NCBI GenBank assembly: GCA_034620365.1
Contig: JAQGEQ010000390.1
Span: 1-64,000, forward strand
Direction of reading: 5' to 3'
DNA from: Pegea sp. RAD2-039
Taxonomy: Eukaryota > Chordata > Thaliacea > Salpida > Salpidae
DNA: 64,000 nucleotides
Made by a program: the position numbers and the translations under genes
In this document: positions 23,601 through 35,500 of the stretch, piece by piece
Position numbering within the stretch: the stretch's first letter is position 1
Layout of the letters: every line of letters starts with the position of its first letter
The notes under the pieces: generated by a model
The model's input: the letters and a program-made list of their open reading frames with translations, nothing else
What the model was told of the DNA's origin: nothing
Databases searched by the model: none

Positions 23601-24074
23601 TAGGTAACAAATTCCTGTTTGTTCATTGGTGCTTTTTACAGATGAAAATCAGTGAACCGTGACGATATTCAATAAACAAGCTTTTGGTATTCTAAAAAAA
23701 ACTGGATATTCGAACAACTAATTGAGTTTTTAGTGTTTGATGTTACTTTAGAAGGTTTATATTTGACGAGCAGACTTTTGTTATTTTGGTAAATGGTCTG
23801 GATTATAGTTGTAGTCTGGTTTAAGTTAGTAAAGGTATTTGAAATAGTTGAAAAAAAAAATCCATGAAAAAAATGGTTTTAAATTTTTTTAAATAATTTG
23901 AAATTAACTTACTTTTGACGGACTGTATGTAATGCACCTTGTAACTGACAAGTCATTAAAACCGGGTTTGATTTGAAAGATTTATTATATTGAGTTCACT
24001 TCCAGAGCAACTGAGTTTTGCTGTTTCGCCATCGCAAGCAATCAATGACACAGAAGAGACATTTGGTGACAAAG
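12742..24074 (-). CDS. ADGRL-like: Latrophilin-like adhesion G-protein-coupled receptor, 21 exons traced
   Basis: Exons in transcript order (- strand): 24074-23913, 23408-23299, 21029-20918, 20857-20695, 20585-20374, 19915-19753, 19372-19144, 18129-17995, 17940-17819, 17658-17547, 16843-16713, 16560-16091, 16038-15742, 15676-15574, 15476-15265, 15213-15058, 14877-14706, 14648-14474, 14418-13736, 13680-12742 (stop TAA); the lectin exon 23913-24074 carries a one-base frame break. All other junctions keep phase. Domain order is SUEL lectin, olfactomedin, Thr/Ser stalk, HormR, GAIN with GPS, seven helices and a cytoplasmic tail of about 600 residues. The protein ends MVTNL, matching the class I PDZ ligand of vertebrate latrophilins, which bind SHANK-type scaffolds. 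In known family members the ectodomain binds teneurins and FLRTs at cell contacts. The signal-peptide exon and promoter were not found; they should lie upstream, beyond 24074. Confidence 0.93.
14706..15836 (-). CDS. Seven-transmembrane core exons
   Basis: Helix 1 is [19 protein letters not shown] (exon 15742-16038). The exon 15574-15676 carries [13 protein letters not shown], the loop and helix 2 signature of adhesion GPCRs. The exon 15265-15476 begins LCGVV (the helix 3 Cys) and runs to helix 4. The exon 15058-15213 starts with the CWIS second-loop signature and helix 5. The exon 14706-14877 carries helices 6 and 7 and ends FDEQ, followed after a 57-nt intron by VRGKVNEL, matching the helix 8 start of relatives. 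Helices 6 and 7 are divergent: [10 protein letters not shown] replaces the usual GLTWAFG, and the Asn-Ser-x-Gln-Gly stretch of helix 7 reads SVLYGVA. Confidence 0.88.
15742..17658 (-). CDS. GAIN domain with GPS autoproteolysis site
   Basis: Exons 17658-17547, 16843-16713 and 16560-16091 code the helical and beta parts of a GAIN domain. The GPS motif spans the join of 16560-16091 with 16038-15742: [30 protein letters not shown]. All four Cys and both Trp of the motif are present. Cleavage is expected between Met and Thr in HM|T, leaving the tethered agonist TSFALL at the new N-terminus, as in the HL|T or HL|S sites of relatives. A linker of roughly 35 residues follows before the first helix, rich in Asp, Glu, Lys and Ser, with a possible N-glycosylation site (NES). 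Relatives usually have a much shorter one. Confidence 0.9.
17819..18129 (-). CDS. Hormone-receptor (HormR/HRM) domain exons
   Basis: The exon at 17995-18129 gives [17 protein letters not shown] followed by VLPCPG. A 54-nt intron (17941-17994, gtaagt...ttag) is then removed and the exon at 17819-17940 continues [17 protein letters not shown], and DFKQCTSPW. Removing the intron restores the family spacing from WPAT through PCP to the Cys and Trp. The intron is a multiple of three with no in-frame stop, so an unspliced 18-residue insertion is also possible. The following exon (17547-17658) is helical and begins the GAIN domain. Confidence 0.85.
19144..21029 (-). CDS. Olfactomedin domain and Thr-rich stalk exons of the latrophilin-like gene
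   Basis: Five in-phase exons (21029-20918, 20857-20695, 20585-20374, 19915-19753, 19372-19144) encode a complete olfactomedin fold. Landmarks in order: [71 protein letters not shown] and [15 protein letters not shown]. The two Cys expected for the domain's disulfide are present (ESC and TCG). In vertebrate latrophilins this domain binds FLRT proteins. After the domain, the last exon codes a Thr/Ser-rich segment likely to be O-glycosylated, ending at a donor A|gtgaga (exon end 19144). The next exon (17995-18129) continues the stalk before the HormR domain. Confidence 0.92.
21030..23298 (-). other. 2.27-kb latrophilin intron with nuclear-receptor-type palindrome
   Basis: This intron separates the lectin and olfactomedin exons and joins in phase (one base plus two). 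It is A/T-rich and holds no further exon I could support. At 21478-21490 it contains GGTCACAATGACC, an exact GGTCA-n3-TGACC inverted repeat, the arrangement bound by steroid-receptor-type nuclear receptors. Another AGGTCA half-site lies about 14 bp further on. Regulatory use is inference. Confidence 0.5.
23299..24074 (-). CDS. SUEL (galactose-binding-lectin type) domain exons of the latrophilin-like gene
   Basis: The exon at 23913-24074 opens in the frame reading [18 protein letters not shown], the start of a SUEL domain. It then meets a stop in that frame. A second frame of the same exon gives [15 protein letters not shown] and joins in phase to the next exon (23299-23408), reading [12 protein letters not shown] then DDPCP and KYLYIKYKC. 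The Cys-x12-Cys spacing around the join equals that of vertebrate latrophilins. No GT-AG intron inside the exon repairs the frame. The N-terminal half also looks about a dozen residues shorter than usual. It is either a one-base assembly error or a damaged lectin domain. Confidence 0.75.
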
Positions 24075-27000
24075 CTGAAAAAAAAATCCATTTTAGGTGA
24101 TAACAAGAAGTTGATACTGAATAAACATTGTAAAAGGTTAAATATAAAGTTTAAAAAGTAATTTTTAAACAGTCTATTTGACAAGTTGGTATTTGAAAAG
24201 AATTTTTTGTGTCTTGGTGAATTTCGATAAATTAGTTAATAGTGAAGCTCCTTTTAAATCACATAACTTTTGCTTGTCACAACAAACTGTTAGATTGAAT
24301 CTACAGGTGGCCGATTACATTTTGTTTATATAAAAGTCAGATTTTTTTAAAAGCTGAGAAAATCAAATGTTGAGGTTTTTGACGACTAGAAACTAAACTG
24401 AATTTGTAGGAAATATAAATCAACGATTTCGTAAAAGTTATTAGAAAGTTGTTGAAACATCAGCAGAAAATTTGATACTTTCTCGAATTTTAAATAAGAT
24501 CGCTTAGAAAAGTGGGTTTGGAAAAAGTGGTAAAAATGGGTTTTTTTTGAATCTGCTCATAATTTGAATAACTTTTGTCTTTAAAAGTTCTGAGCAACAA
24601 GACCTTCCAGATGAAGTCTGAGATGCAATTTTGTGTTCATCTATTTGATTAGAAGAATTTTAGAATTTTTATAAAAAAGTTTTTTATTTTCACAAAAATA
24701 TTCCAAAAAAATTTAACTGCGAAACTAAAAAATGTCGTTTTTAATATTTGAAACTTTAACTCAAGCGTTTAAAATCGACAATACAAAGTTTCTAAATTAC
24801 TTTACAAGTGCAGTAAATGTAACTTGATCATTTAGAATAACATCTAAGTTGAATAAATGGAAAATATTTATAATAATCACTAATTTTATAACTTGATGTT
24901 TGCTATTAAGCTTTTTACTACAATTTTAACAACGTAATGAAAGCTCATTCAGTTGTAACAAGATACCTTAAACTACTTAACCTTACAAGAAGACCAACAG
25001 TCATTGGAACGGATAAAAAACGTTTTAAAAATATTTCGTAAATCATTTGAGTTACAAATATTCAGTTTGAAATCAATGAAATAGCTGTTGATTATTTGGA
25101 ATGATTCTTAAATGGTTTGTTGCAAGAGAAAGACTCAGTGAGTAAAAAATACTTTATCAAATTAATGAAGTGCTTCTAATCAATCAAAACAAAAAGTTCT
25201 ATCTCAGCGCAAAAGAAAACCAGGGTATTTATCAGCTGAACTCTTTGTAACGCTACGCCAACAGATTAAACAACTTATTTGAAAAATGATATTGAAGTCG
25301 CTATAGAAAAGATTTATTAAATTATCTATTTGGAAACCCTCCAAACTATTATTTTAAAAATAAAACTGGTAACATGATATCTGAAATTGTTCAAAAAACA
25401 AACTGTGTTTCTTAAAAATAAAAGATACACATTTGTAGATCTAGGAATAGAATCAGAAGTAAGACTTCAAGGAAACCGACAAACGGGTCTGGGTTTTGAA
25501 CCAACTTAAAAGGCCAGGTTAGATCTATAACCTTGCTTAGTTAACTGATTCTGTAGACGGTTATCATCAAACAAAAAACGTTCAATTCCAAAATACGTTT
25601 AACTTCGTTTGGCTTCTAATGTAGTTTAGAAAAAAGATAATTAAATTTATGTCATTGTCATTACTACAGTAGAAAAATACTTAAGTCAGCATGGCTTTTA
25701 TCTAAATCATATTAAGACTAAAGCCAAAATAGTCTCTACAACCTCTGCAAACTTAAGGTGACGACAGACTTATTGATTTTGGAAATATGTCTTTTAAGTA
25801 TGATCTTGCTAGCTACTTGATTTTTAAAGATTTTCTTTTGTTCTTCTGTTTATTAAACTGATGAATTTCAAAACGATTTTTTAAATCCAAAGGCAAGAAA
25901 AAACCAATTAAACTGGTTTGAAATACCCTCAAAATGGTACTTAATCATAACTTTACTTATCTCTCCACCCCCTCTGCGCTTGCAAGGTCGCTGTTATCTT
26001 CGTTCTTTCGATCACATCACACCGGTAGCAGTTTGTAATTGAACGGGTAAATACAAGCTAGCTTCACGAGTACTAAACGTTCTTACGTGCTAGTTTCGTG
26101 TTCACTCATGCGTGAACGTTAAAAATGGATTTATTTTATCAGAGTCACTATCTACTTGCACTTTAGGTCTAGTTGTGTGAATTTAGTGGTTTGAAAGTCA
26201 GTGAATGCCGCTGACAGGTTATTCAAGTAACAGGTGATACTCTATTCGAATGTTTACGATTGAAAATAATCTTAATATGGGTTGATGGTACAAATACGTG
26301 TTGGTATCAATACAAGTTAACTTATTAGTTAAACTACTCAAATATTTCATGTTAAAATTTGAGACTTTTCAATTTTATTAAATTTGTAATTATGAATGTC
26401 GAAAGTTGAATAAGAATTCTGAGAAAATATTCTATCTGATACAGATCAAGTGTTAATCCTTCATTCTAATATTAACTTTAATTATAGATTTTTTGGTTAG
26501 ATTGTAAGCTTTTGTCGTTTATTACACGCTTCGACCAGAAAGATGGTGTTGTCGACATGAAGTTGTGGACAATTTAGTGAAAATGTGCAAACAAAAACAG
26601 AAAAAAATTTTTTGAAAAGATACTTTTAGTTTTTAGTTTTTGAAGATCTTAATTTCAATATTTTCTTTTTAAAATATCTAAGTTGTTAACCTGAGACTTA
26701 TGTGAATTCAGTTTTATCAAAATAACTTAAAATAGATTTACGCAAAAAATATTTTTACTTTGTTGATAAAATATGAAGTTTTGAAAGCGAAAAAATTATC
26801 ATAAAAACATTCTAACTTCAGAAAAAGCAAACTTTTATCTTCAATAATTTCGAAAACTTCTAAATTCACAAAACAAAAGCGATAAGAACCGAGAAAAAGT
26901 GACTGGAAAAGCTGCAGAGTCAGCTGATTATACAAAAGTACATTAAAAGAAATTTCAAGAGATTTAAAGATGCTCATTCATACATCTTTAATCATAAAAG

Positions 27001-28139
27001 ATAAAAACCATATTTACAAAACTGAAATATAAATCTTTGAGCTGTTGGAGTGATTGATTTTAAAAAAATTGGTTTTAATTACTTTGTCTACTTTTACTGA
27101 ATCTATTGTAGAGTTCGTTACCAACAAACTATAAATCAAAGTTTTCAATTTGAGAATATTTGAACAACTTGGGTATGTAGTAGACAATATATCAAGTTAG
27201 TAATTGTTAGTTTAAGTGATTTTAATAAAAATAAATCACTTTAAAAGCATTTATCTGAATTGATAAGTTTCCAGATAAAAAATAAAATAATATATTTCAC
27301 TTACTAATCAGAAGTAGATATAGTGTCCAAGACCTGAATGTCCTGACTGAAATCAAGAGACCGCTATGATATTTTCGTTTGTCCATCTTATAGTATTGGT
27401 TGAAATTGATATAAAATATTCCGTTGAGAACTTGTCCTTTATTTCATAAATATCAACAACTTTTAATAAATTGTTTTAAATTATTTAGGACTTTTGTATT
27501 TTCAAAATAAACATTTCTGTAAAACATTAGAAGTTCAAACTCAGGTAATATCTAGTTTAAAGACGTTAGCAACAACATTCTGTCTCATAGAATTGATTTT
27601 GTTCCCACAGTATTGTATCTTGGATTTCTATTTAGTTATTTCACACAAAGGTATTGTTGATACCAAAATTAATCATTACCACAAAATAGCAAATAGAAAA
27701 CGCACAAGTAAAAAGAATTCAGAAAACTCATTTGGAAATCGAATAACCTTCATTTTCTAATCATTATTTTCAAATAGAATTTAATTTTAACCCTAAAAAA
27801 AAGGGTTTTCTTGGAGTTTATTTCAATTGTTTGTTTTTTCACGATTCATTTTTTACAAATATTCGAAAAGTAGAACTTTTTTTCTGGACGCAAATATTAT
27901 TCCCATCTAAATTCTCAAAGGAAAACATTATTTTAAAAGTCAGCAGAAATTGGATGTTTAAAATGACAAATACTGAACGCTTTTAAAACCATCTAACATC
28001 ATTAAAACTTTATATGAAAAATTCAACTCTATTCTAAAAACAGAAATTTCTTTTTAGAAAAACTTTCAATTTTACTTAAAAAAATATTAAACAGAATCTT
28101 TTTTACTCGCTAAATGTCTCTTTCATCAACTCCTAATCT
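24075..28139. other. Upstream region of the latrophilin-like gene
   Basis: No coding exon could be supported. The missing signal-peptide exon must end with one base before a GT donor on the - strand, but no convincing candidate was found. The most promoter-like part is about 25970-26115, where C/T-rich and CpG-containing sequence (ctctccaccccctctgcgct and following) breaks the A/T-rich background. It could be a 5' non-coding exon or core promoter. Confidence 0.35.
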
Positions 28140-28328
28140 TTAAGAAGTATCTTTTAGGTGAAGACGTGCTCTTTCTATGAAAAAGAAGCTACAACGACAA
28201 TACAGAAGAACTAAACTTTGGCCTGGAGTAAATCTTAAACCAAACATAAAAATGTCTTTATGATTACAAATAGTTACTAGATGACAGAGTATCTTCTCAT
28301 CTACTAAAATATCTGATGTCACCGATCT
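28140..28328 (-). CDS. Candidate isolated terminal exon
   Basis: On the - strand a pyrimidine-rich stretch followed by an AG (near 28329) precedes an open frame that runs to a TAA at 28140. The peptide includes DEKILCHLVTICNHKDIF and ends RARLHLKDTS. The region is GC-richer than its surroundings and codon-like, but no family was recognised and no partner exon was found. It may equally be a non-coding transcript. Confidence 0.22.
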   Translation of the reverse strand, partial: RSVTSDILVDEKILCHLVTICNHKDIFMFGLRFTPGQSLVLLYCRCSFFFIERARLHLKDTS

Positions 28329-28329
28329 T

Positions 28330-31300
28330 ATGTTTGAAGTAAAAAAAAAGCTAAGAAAATTTTGAAAACTGACTGAGACTCGAGTTTTTTTTCGCGACGA
28401 TCCGACTAGATTGGCTTTGCTCTAAACTTTAATAATCTCAAAATGGTTTGAATTGAAAGTAAAAAAACCTTTTTCTATTCTCTCATCTTCGCATGCTTCA
28501 CTGCACACGAGTCTGTTAGCTTTATTGTCTTCTGTAGATGGTTTTTCTAACATGCGAGACTTTTTACATGAAAAGTCTAAAAGAAAATTTGAGCTTGTTA
28601 CATATAAATAGGAAATATTAACAGATTTTCGACTTCTATATGATTGAAAATAACAAATTATTATTCACAAAATCTGATTTGATGATAACAATCACAAAAA
28701 ACGCTGAAAAAAAGTTCGAATAATCAATTTCTGTTCTAAAAATCGATTTAAACAGATTCTTGTTTCATCCAAATGATTCAGTGAACAGCAGAATCATTTT
28801 GTTGTAATTGTTTCAAAATTGAAGTCTTAGAAATAAATTCGAACTTTGACACAACAAAGTTTGAAGTTTGAAAAAGATCTAAAAACTATTTTGTTGTTAC
28901 AAGAAGTCAATTCTAATTTCTTTGAAATTTTTTCCAAAATTTTAATGAAAAAATCTTTGAAAAACCAGTCACGTGACAAGAACTAGAAATATACTTTTAT
29001 CTCTTTTTAAAAATTCACTAATTACTTTTTAACTACTAAAAACCATTTAACTTTTACTAGAAACCCAAATTTATCGACTTTTACTTAAAACTATTTAATT
29101 TATTAAAATTGTAAGAACATATCATTGAGAAAAAAAAAAGTTGTAACCAATCAAATTCCTTTCTCAATTCTCTTAACTAAACGATGACGTCATCATAAAA
29201 TCGAGCGTGATGACGTCATGTTAGAATAATTCACTAAAAAATTAGTTAATTTTTATAAGTAGTTATAAAAATTGAAATCAGAAAATATAGTTGATAAGCA
29301 AGCAAATATTGACAACAAACAAGCTAAAAGTTTTAGATATTTCCTAACCATCGTTTCTTATCAATAACTTTCCCACGAACTAGCAACTACTTCATAAAAT
29401 AAATCAAAATTTGACTTCAACTAAAGCTACTTTAATAGTAGTTATAAAAAGCTAATTGAAATAAAATATTAATTTTATGCATTACATATTCAGCTATTTT
29501 TCTTACGGATGTATAATTCATTTTGATGACATAAGACTTCAATTAAATCTTATTTCTTAAGTTGTTGTTTCCAAACCTTAATAAGTTAACGAAATCAATA
29601 TTAGTTTCTGACAATTTGCTTTTATAGGCTGTGATTTTTTTTTCTGCTAAGTCCTTTAAATTTTGGCAGAAAAAAAAGCAAAAAAACAAAAGCCAATAAC
29701 ATAAATCACTGTAGTTGGCATCTTTTTTATCTTTAAAAGTTTTCAGACCCTATTATCTTCTTTATTGTCTGTTGAGAAGTAACTTTTGCCAAAATGCAGC
29801 CAGTGAATTCTGAAAAAGCAGAAACTTTCTGTTTAACTGACTACACAACCTACTATTTGTCTTGGCGTTTTAAATACTCTTCAATATTTGTCACTTATAT
29901 GGCTATTTGAGTTTTTGGTTTGCTAGATTATCATCAATTACAGATTAAACCAAATAGAAGACGTCTGATTCTTGAATTAGAGGCACACTAAATGTTGGAT
30001 AGAGGTTTTCTAGTTAAAGTTTTAAATAAAATGTTTCTGTAGATGTTCAAATGTTTTTTAAAATAAACTTTGAAACACTTTTTTAATATTATTACAATTA
30101 TATTACAATAAAGTTTTTAACTTAAAATTCAAACTGGGTCATAAATTAAAAAAGCCATATTCTCTGAGATCAATAATTTTAAAACTGATCTGAATTTTAA
30201 TCAAAAATTTTGGAAATTAATTACAAGAATCCTATAGAAAAATGTCTAAAGGTTTTATGCAAGCTATTAATTCAGTTGTACAAGCTTCATGTTTTACTAA
30301 TTTTTTGTAATCTGATATTATATTGATCAAATTCAAAAATGATTTTATAGAACTGAATATTCCTTCTAGAAAAGATAATTACACAAAAGTACTTTTTCAT
30401 AAAATGTCTTTAAACTTTTAAAAACAATTTTCTTATCACCAAAATTTTTTGTTACTTTTAGTACAACTTTTTATAACATTTTTATAAAAGGAAACTTTAT
30501 TTGTTTAACTTTTACGAGCTCCAGTGAGATTTTTGTACATTTAAAATGATTTTTTAACAACGTTGATTGCATTACTCAAAAGATAAATATTATCAATGAG
30601 TATAAACCAAAAAGTCTTTAGAAAATTTCTCGCAAATCATAAAAGCTGGGAATAAATTATTGACTAGGAGCTTATGAGACATATTTTTGTAGATTAGCTA
30701 TAAAATTTAGAGTTTATTAAAACAATTTATAAAAGATAAAGACAAAGATAAAGAATTAATTGAATTGTTTAACAGAAATATGTTCTAATCATACAGATAA
30801 AAAAACAAAAGTAAAAACGTGACTTTTCAAATACATCTTCAATAATTTATATTCAAGAAATACGTACAGATTGATGTAAACAACATCTTATACAAGTTTC
30901 AGGGTTTCAACGCTAAAAACATAATTTTATTTTAATAAGTTGATATATCTAGAATTGAACTAACTATTTTTTCCTAATTAATGAACTCTGAACTGAAATT
31001 AAAACGTTTTTGTGATTTATTCAAATAATTGACAACATATGTTAAAAAATAGAAGTATCTGAACTTTGAGATGTTGCAAGTGAAAATATGAAGATTTTAT
31101 CTGACATTTCTTCAATTTAAACTTTTTTCTAGTTTTCTATGTCAACACATTTGGGAAATAAAAGCAAAATTGATGAAGTTGGTAATATCTAAAGTAAACA
31201 TATTTCTTTTCTAGCTAAAAACTCGATAATAATTTCCTTATCAATACAACTGAACATTCAATTAAATGAGAATCTGTAGAAAAATCCCCTGATAGAAACA

Positions 31301-32327
31301 AACTAATCTTAAAACAAAAACTTTTTTAATTTCTATATATTCATATTTAATTGACTAGAATCCAATATTTTCCGGGGTCAAAAAAGATTAATTACTTAAT
31401 TGTTATTGAAATTATAACTGTTAGAATGACACAACAATAATATAACTTTGATGAAGTAAAAAGGATGAAAGTTTCTTGAAAAAATGTTTGGAAACATTTT
31501 GGTACAGATTTGTTTCTTGAATTCACTTTCCTTCTTTCACTTTCATATAAGCTTTATTCTTTCAATTCTAACTAAACTTACAGAGTATTGATTCTTTAGT
31601 TGTGAGATTTAAAAAAAGAAAAAGTAAAAAAAATGTCTAACATTTTCTAGTGTTTCACTATTTAAAAAATATAAATACAACCAGCTGACGACACACAAAA
31701 GTTGTATATTTTATCCAATAACTACTGAACTTTTGAAAGCATTAAAAAAACAATTTAGGTGAATAAAACATGACTTGAAAAAGTACATCTGTTTTTTCTT
31801 CAATTATTACATTAGTCAAGACTTTAAGTATATTTGAAATTTTACATTAACTTGTTTACTAAATAACTAAATTTATTTAAATATAATTCTTTTGAAACTA
31901 TTTATTCCGAATTATTATTTAACTAAACTAATAAGGTTTGTTTATTTTACAAAAAAGTCACTTTTTTCAACAGTGTTATAACACAAAAGTAAAATCCTTG
32001 TCAAGGTTATATATAAAGATATATAACTGCAAACAACTATTAAAATATCCACTAATTGCTTTTCTTTTAAATCTAGTTACTTAATTTATCAGTAAACACC
32101 AAAGATACCTTCTTTTGTACATAAGACTTTAGCTTGTCCAGACTAGTCTTTGAATAGCTCTAATTTTTTTCTATTATAAACCAATTGAATTAATTGAATA
32201 ACAAAAACTGAAGTATAATTCATCTCAAACAGTTGGTAATTATAAAGTAACATTTGGTTGTCTAGAAGTTGAAAAATAACAAACTACTGATGTATTGTAT
32301 GACGTTAACGCCTGTATTTATCTGTAG
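28330..32327. other. AT-rich desert with a CRE pair
   Basis: No gene seen. Two TGACGTCA palindromes occur 26 bp apart (29185-29192 and 29211-29218) and an exact GTCACGTGAC at 28968-28977. A CpG-containing stretch lies near 28390-28560 (cgcgacgatccgactagatt, then tcgcatgcttcactgcacac). These could form an enhancer or the 5' end of an unrecognised transcript. The rest is A/T-rich without repeats of note. Confidence 0.45.
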
Positions 32328-32547
32328 GAGAATTGATTATTAAAACTTTTTTAAAATTCTTACTTAAGTCGAAAAAATCCGAAGCGGCTTCATTTCAAAC
32401 TCAATTTTTTTCTTTTTTTAATAAACAATTATCACAATCAACAAAGAACTCTCGACTACTTCGTCATGGTTCACTGAAATCAGGAATCTTCTTAAAAAGG
32501 AATCTTTCAACGGTTCTAATTGAAGTTGATATTTATAACGAGATTCG
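32328..32547 (+). CDS. Candidate isolated internal exon
   Basis: An acceptor (tttatctgtag) and a strong donor (ATTCG|gtaaga) enclose a single open frame of 72 codons that enters with two bases and leaves with two bases. The peptide includes LLKSKKSEAASFQTQ, RLLRHGSLKSGIF and NLSTVLIEVDIYNEI. An opposing frame on the - strand with an ATG at 32627 overlaps it, so strand is not certain. No domain was recognised. The following 350 bp are also GC-richer than background. Confidence 0.25.
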
Positions 32548-35500
32548 GTAAGAGTCATGAAAAGCTTTTGATTGAATCGATGAAACCTCGATAGATAAGC
32601 CTGTTTAGGTTTGCTTCTCAGCTGCATTTTTCAAATAGATGTCCCTGTGGCGTAGATCACGCTGTTAATATCGAATCCATGCAAGCATTTAAAGAATAGA
32701 GATTAGAATCTTGGAAAAATTTAAAGAAATTGATTTCTACCTCGGCTCTTTCAAACTGTTGGATGCTGATCATAAAAGAGATTAAATAAGATCTTTAGGA
32801 TTATAGAGTCCGACTTCTGAATCTTAGGATCAACTGTAGCAGCAGATGCAGTGATTAGGGGGTCTTTTAGATGAAGAAGTATCGATTATAGAGGTTTTTT
32901 TAGCGAAAAATTTTTTGAATAAAATTTTTTAAATGAAACAAAAAATTTGAATTTTTTGGAATAAAATTGAATAAGACAAGAATATAGAAAAAAGAAGCAA
33001 TAAGTGTGACGTAAAAGTAATAAATAATTAATTACGATGATACAGGTCACATTTTATACAATTTAAAGAAGCATGCAAGTTTGATTTTAACATTTTTTAT
33101 TTAATCATTTCTGAAAAATGCTGTTTATTTGCTTTTTCATCATAATTAAAAAAATGTTTTTTGAAAATACAAGAAAAAAAGTAACATGAAATTAATTAGC
33201 AAACTAATTATTTAAAATATTCAAAAATATTTTCCTTGTTCAGTTTGATAAGAAAGTTATTGATTAATCGTTAGATAATTTATGTTTTGAATTAGTAATA
33301 AATCAGAGTTCTTAGATATTTGTAACAAAGCATATCTATCAAAGTTTTACTAAAATGATAAAATTGTTAATTACCAAACTCTGCAAATCAATTTGTCGAT
33401 AATTTTTACAAAAACTGACATTAAAACTATTTGTTAGAAAAGTAAACAAACTAGTTTGACAGATTCAGTTTTTAAAAGATAGAAATTAAAAGAATTCTGC
33501 AAACTACAAACAATACCATTAAGATATATTCTTGTATCTAAACAACTTTAGCTCATTCTCAAAAGAAAAAACCTTTTTAAAAACTAATTATTCATCATCT
33601 AAAAACTTATCATAGAATTAAGAATATTTTGAAATTGATATTTGAATGTAGTAACTGAAGTATAATTTTAATGCTTCTGATTTTTCAGTGTATTTAGTTA
33701 ACTACTTCTTCTAATGAAAAGCAATCAATGCCATTTACTGAGATACTAGTTTGTCTGAAGACGGTTTTGGAAGAAATAACTTCTCTCAGATAAGTTTTAT
33801 GTTAAAGTAAGATTTCTTTCAATTTATAAATGAAGAAATTAATTTACATTTAGAGGATAATACTGCAAACAAAACTTGATAATATTTTATAAAAATAATT
33901 TTCTAAGTTTATTTTATGCAAAATTGTATGAATAAATATAAAAATTATTTATTAAACTATAAAATTAAACTTAAAAATAAAGACTTGTTTATTATTTAGT
34001 TTTAATTATAACACATTAAGCAAAAACCTTTTCCTATTTGAAGTATTCTAATTAGTTTTAAAGTAAAATTAGGATTTAATAAAAAGACTGTTTTTGGCTT
34101 TTTATAAAATTTAGTTGATAGAATGTGGAGGCTAATCAACAAAGTACCTATTTAAATTTACTTAAAAACGTTTTAATCATTTTTTTTTTCATTAATTGAT
34201 CCAAGTAAGTTAATTTAACCTAAAAGTAGAAGATTTAAATTACAAAAAAAACTCGTTAAATAGTGTGAAGCCAAAACCGAAAAAAGTCATTTTTGTTTCA
34301 AAAATGTTTTTGTAACTTTCAAAAGAAAATTAGATTTTAGGAAAACTGAAATATTTTTTTGATTTGAAACTTTCAAATTCTTTCGTATAATTAAATTATA
34401 AATAATTTATTTAACTTTTATTTTATATTACTTTTAATAAAACTAATAGAGAAATGAAATATCGATTATTAACTAGAAATTTTAACTTATTTTATAATTT
34501 ATTAAAAATATAACTTTATTTACTTTTCAATCTGTAATGACATCAAATTGAAAAACTTCAACGCAAACAGGGCTGAAAGTATCTTTGAACATAAAAATGT
34601 TACCTTTAAACCCACAAAAGTCGTCTTTAGATACAACTAAACTGTTTTTCTAACTGTTACATCGGTTTGTTTGTCTTCTACCTTTTTAAGAAAATTTTTT
34701 ATAAGCTTTTTCAGTCACATTGAAAAGTTATTAAAACTTATTTAAATCTGTCAAAAAAATCCTGGTGACTTTTCAGCAGAAATCCAATTTCGTCTTTCAA
34801 CTGAATGAAGAAATCGAGTACTTATCAACCAAACACAATCTAATATAACCTATTGACATTTATATACGGAGCTAAGCATACAGATGATAAGAAAGCCGTT
34901 TGACTTGGTGAATTCAAAGAGGGCATATGTTGCTGTCAACTTTAAAATACGATTAAAAGAAGTAAAGGGAACAATCGTGTGTTGTACCCGCTCTTAAATC
35001 AAACTTTTCCCGCTAACGTTAGAAACCCCCCTAACAACTTTCTCGAATAAATACTGACGACAACGATAAGTTTTTGCTTCTTCCTTATCATAATCAGATA
35101 TTTGTTCGCTGTGTTGGAGTGTAAATATGTCAAAAAATTGCCTTTTTTTGTTCTTTAAGCAACAATTTTAATTTCAGTTTGTTCACTTTAACTTTTTCTC
35201 AGGATTCACTTTGGAATAAAACCACTAATTATTCAACAATTTTTTAACTTTTAGTCATCTACATCAAACTTGAAAGCTTCTATTATCAAAACATCAAAAT
35301 ACATCTGTTAGCGAAGTTAGATTCAAAGCAACTTTCTACCAACTAATTTCATTGTAGTATGCGAGTTAGGACAAGTCAAACCTTACAATGCTTGTATCCA
35401 TAATACTACTATACTACTTAATGATGATTTAATGTTTGCTCGATGATAACAACCAGTATCCATGCGATTTAGGAAAAGCATTTTTGCTTGACATAAGATT

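Noticed and set aside
32641..32700. tRNA-like stretch (gtggcgtagatcacgctgtt followed by tcgaatccatg)
   Set aside because: No complete cloverleaf or matching acceptor stem could be drawn.
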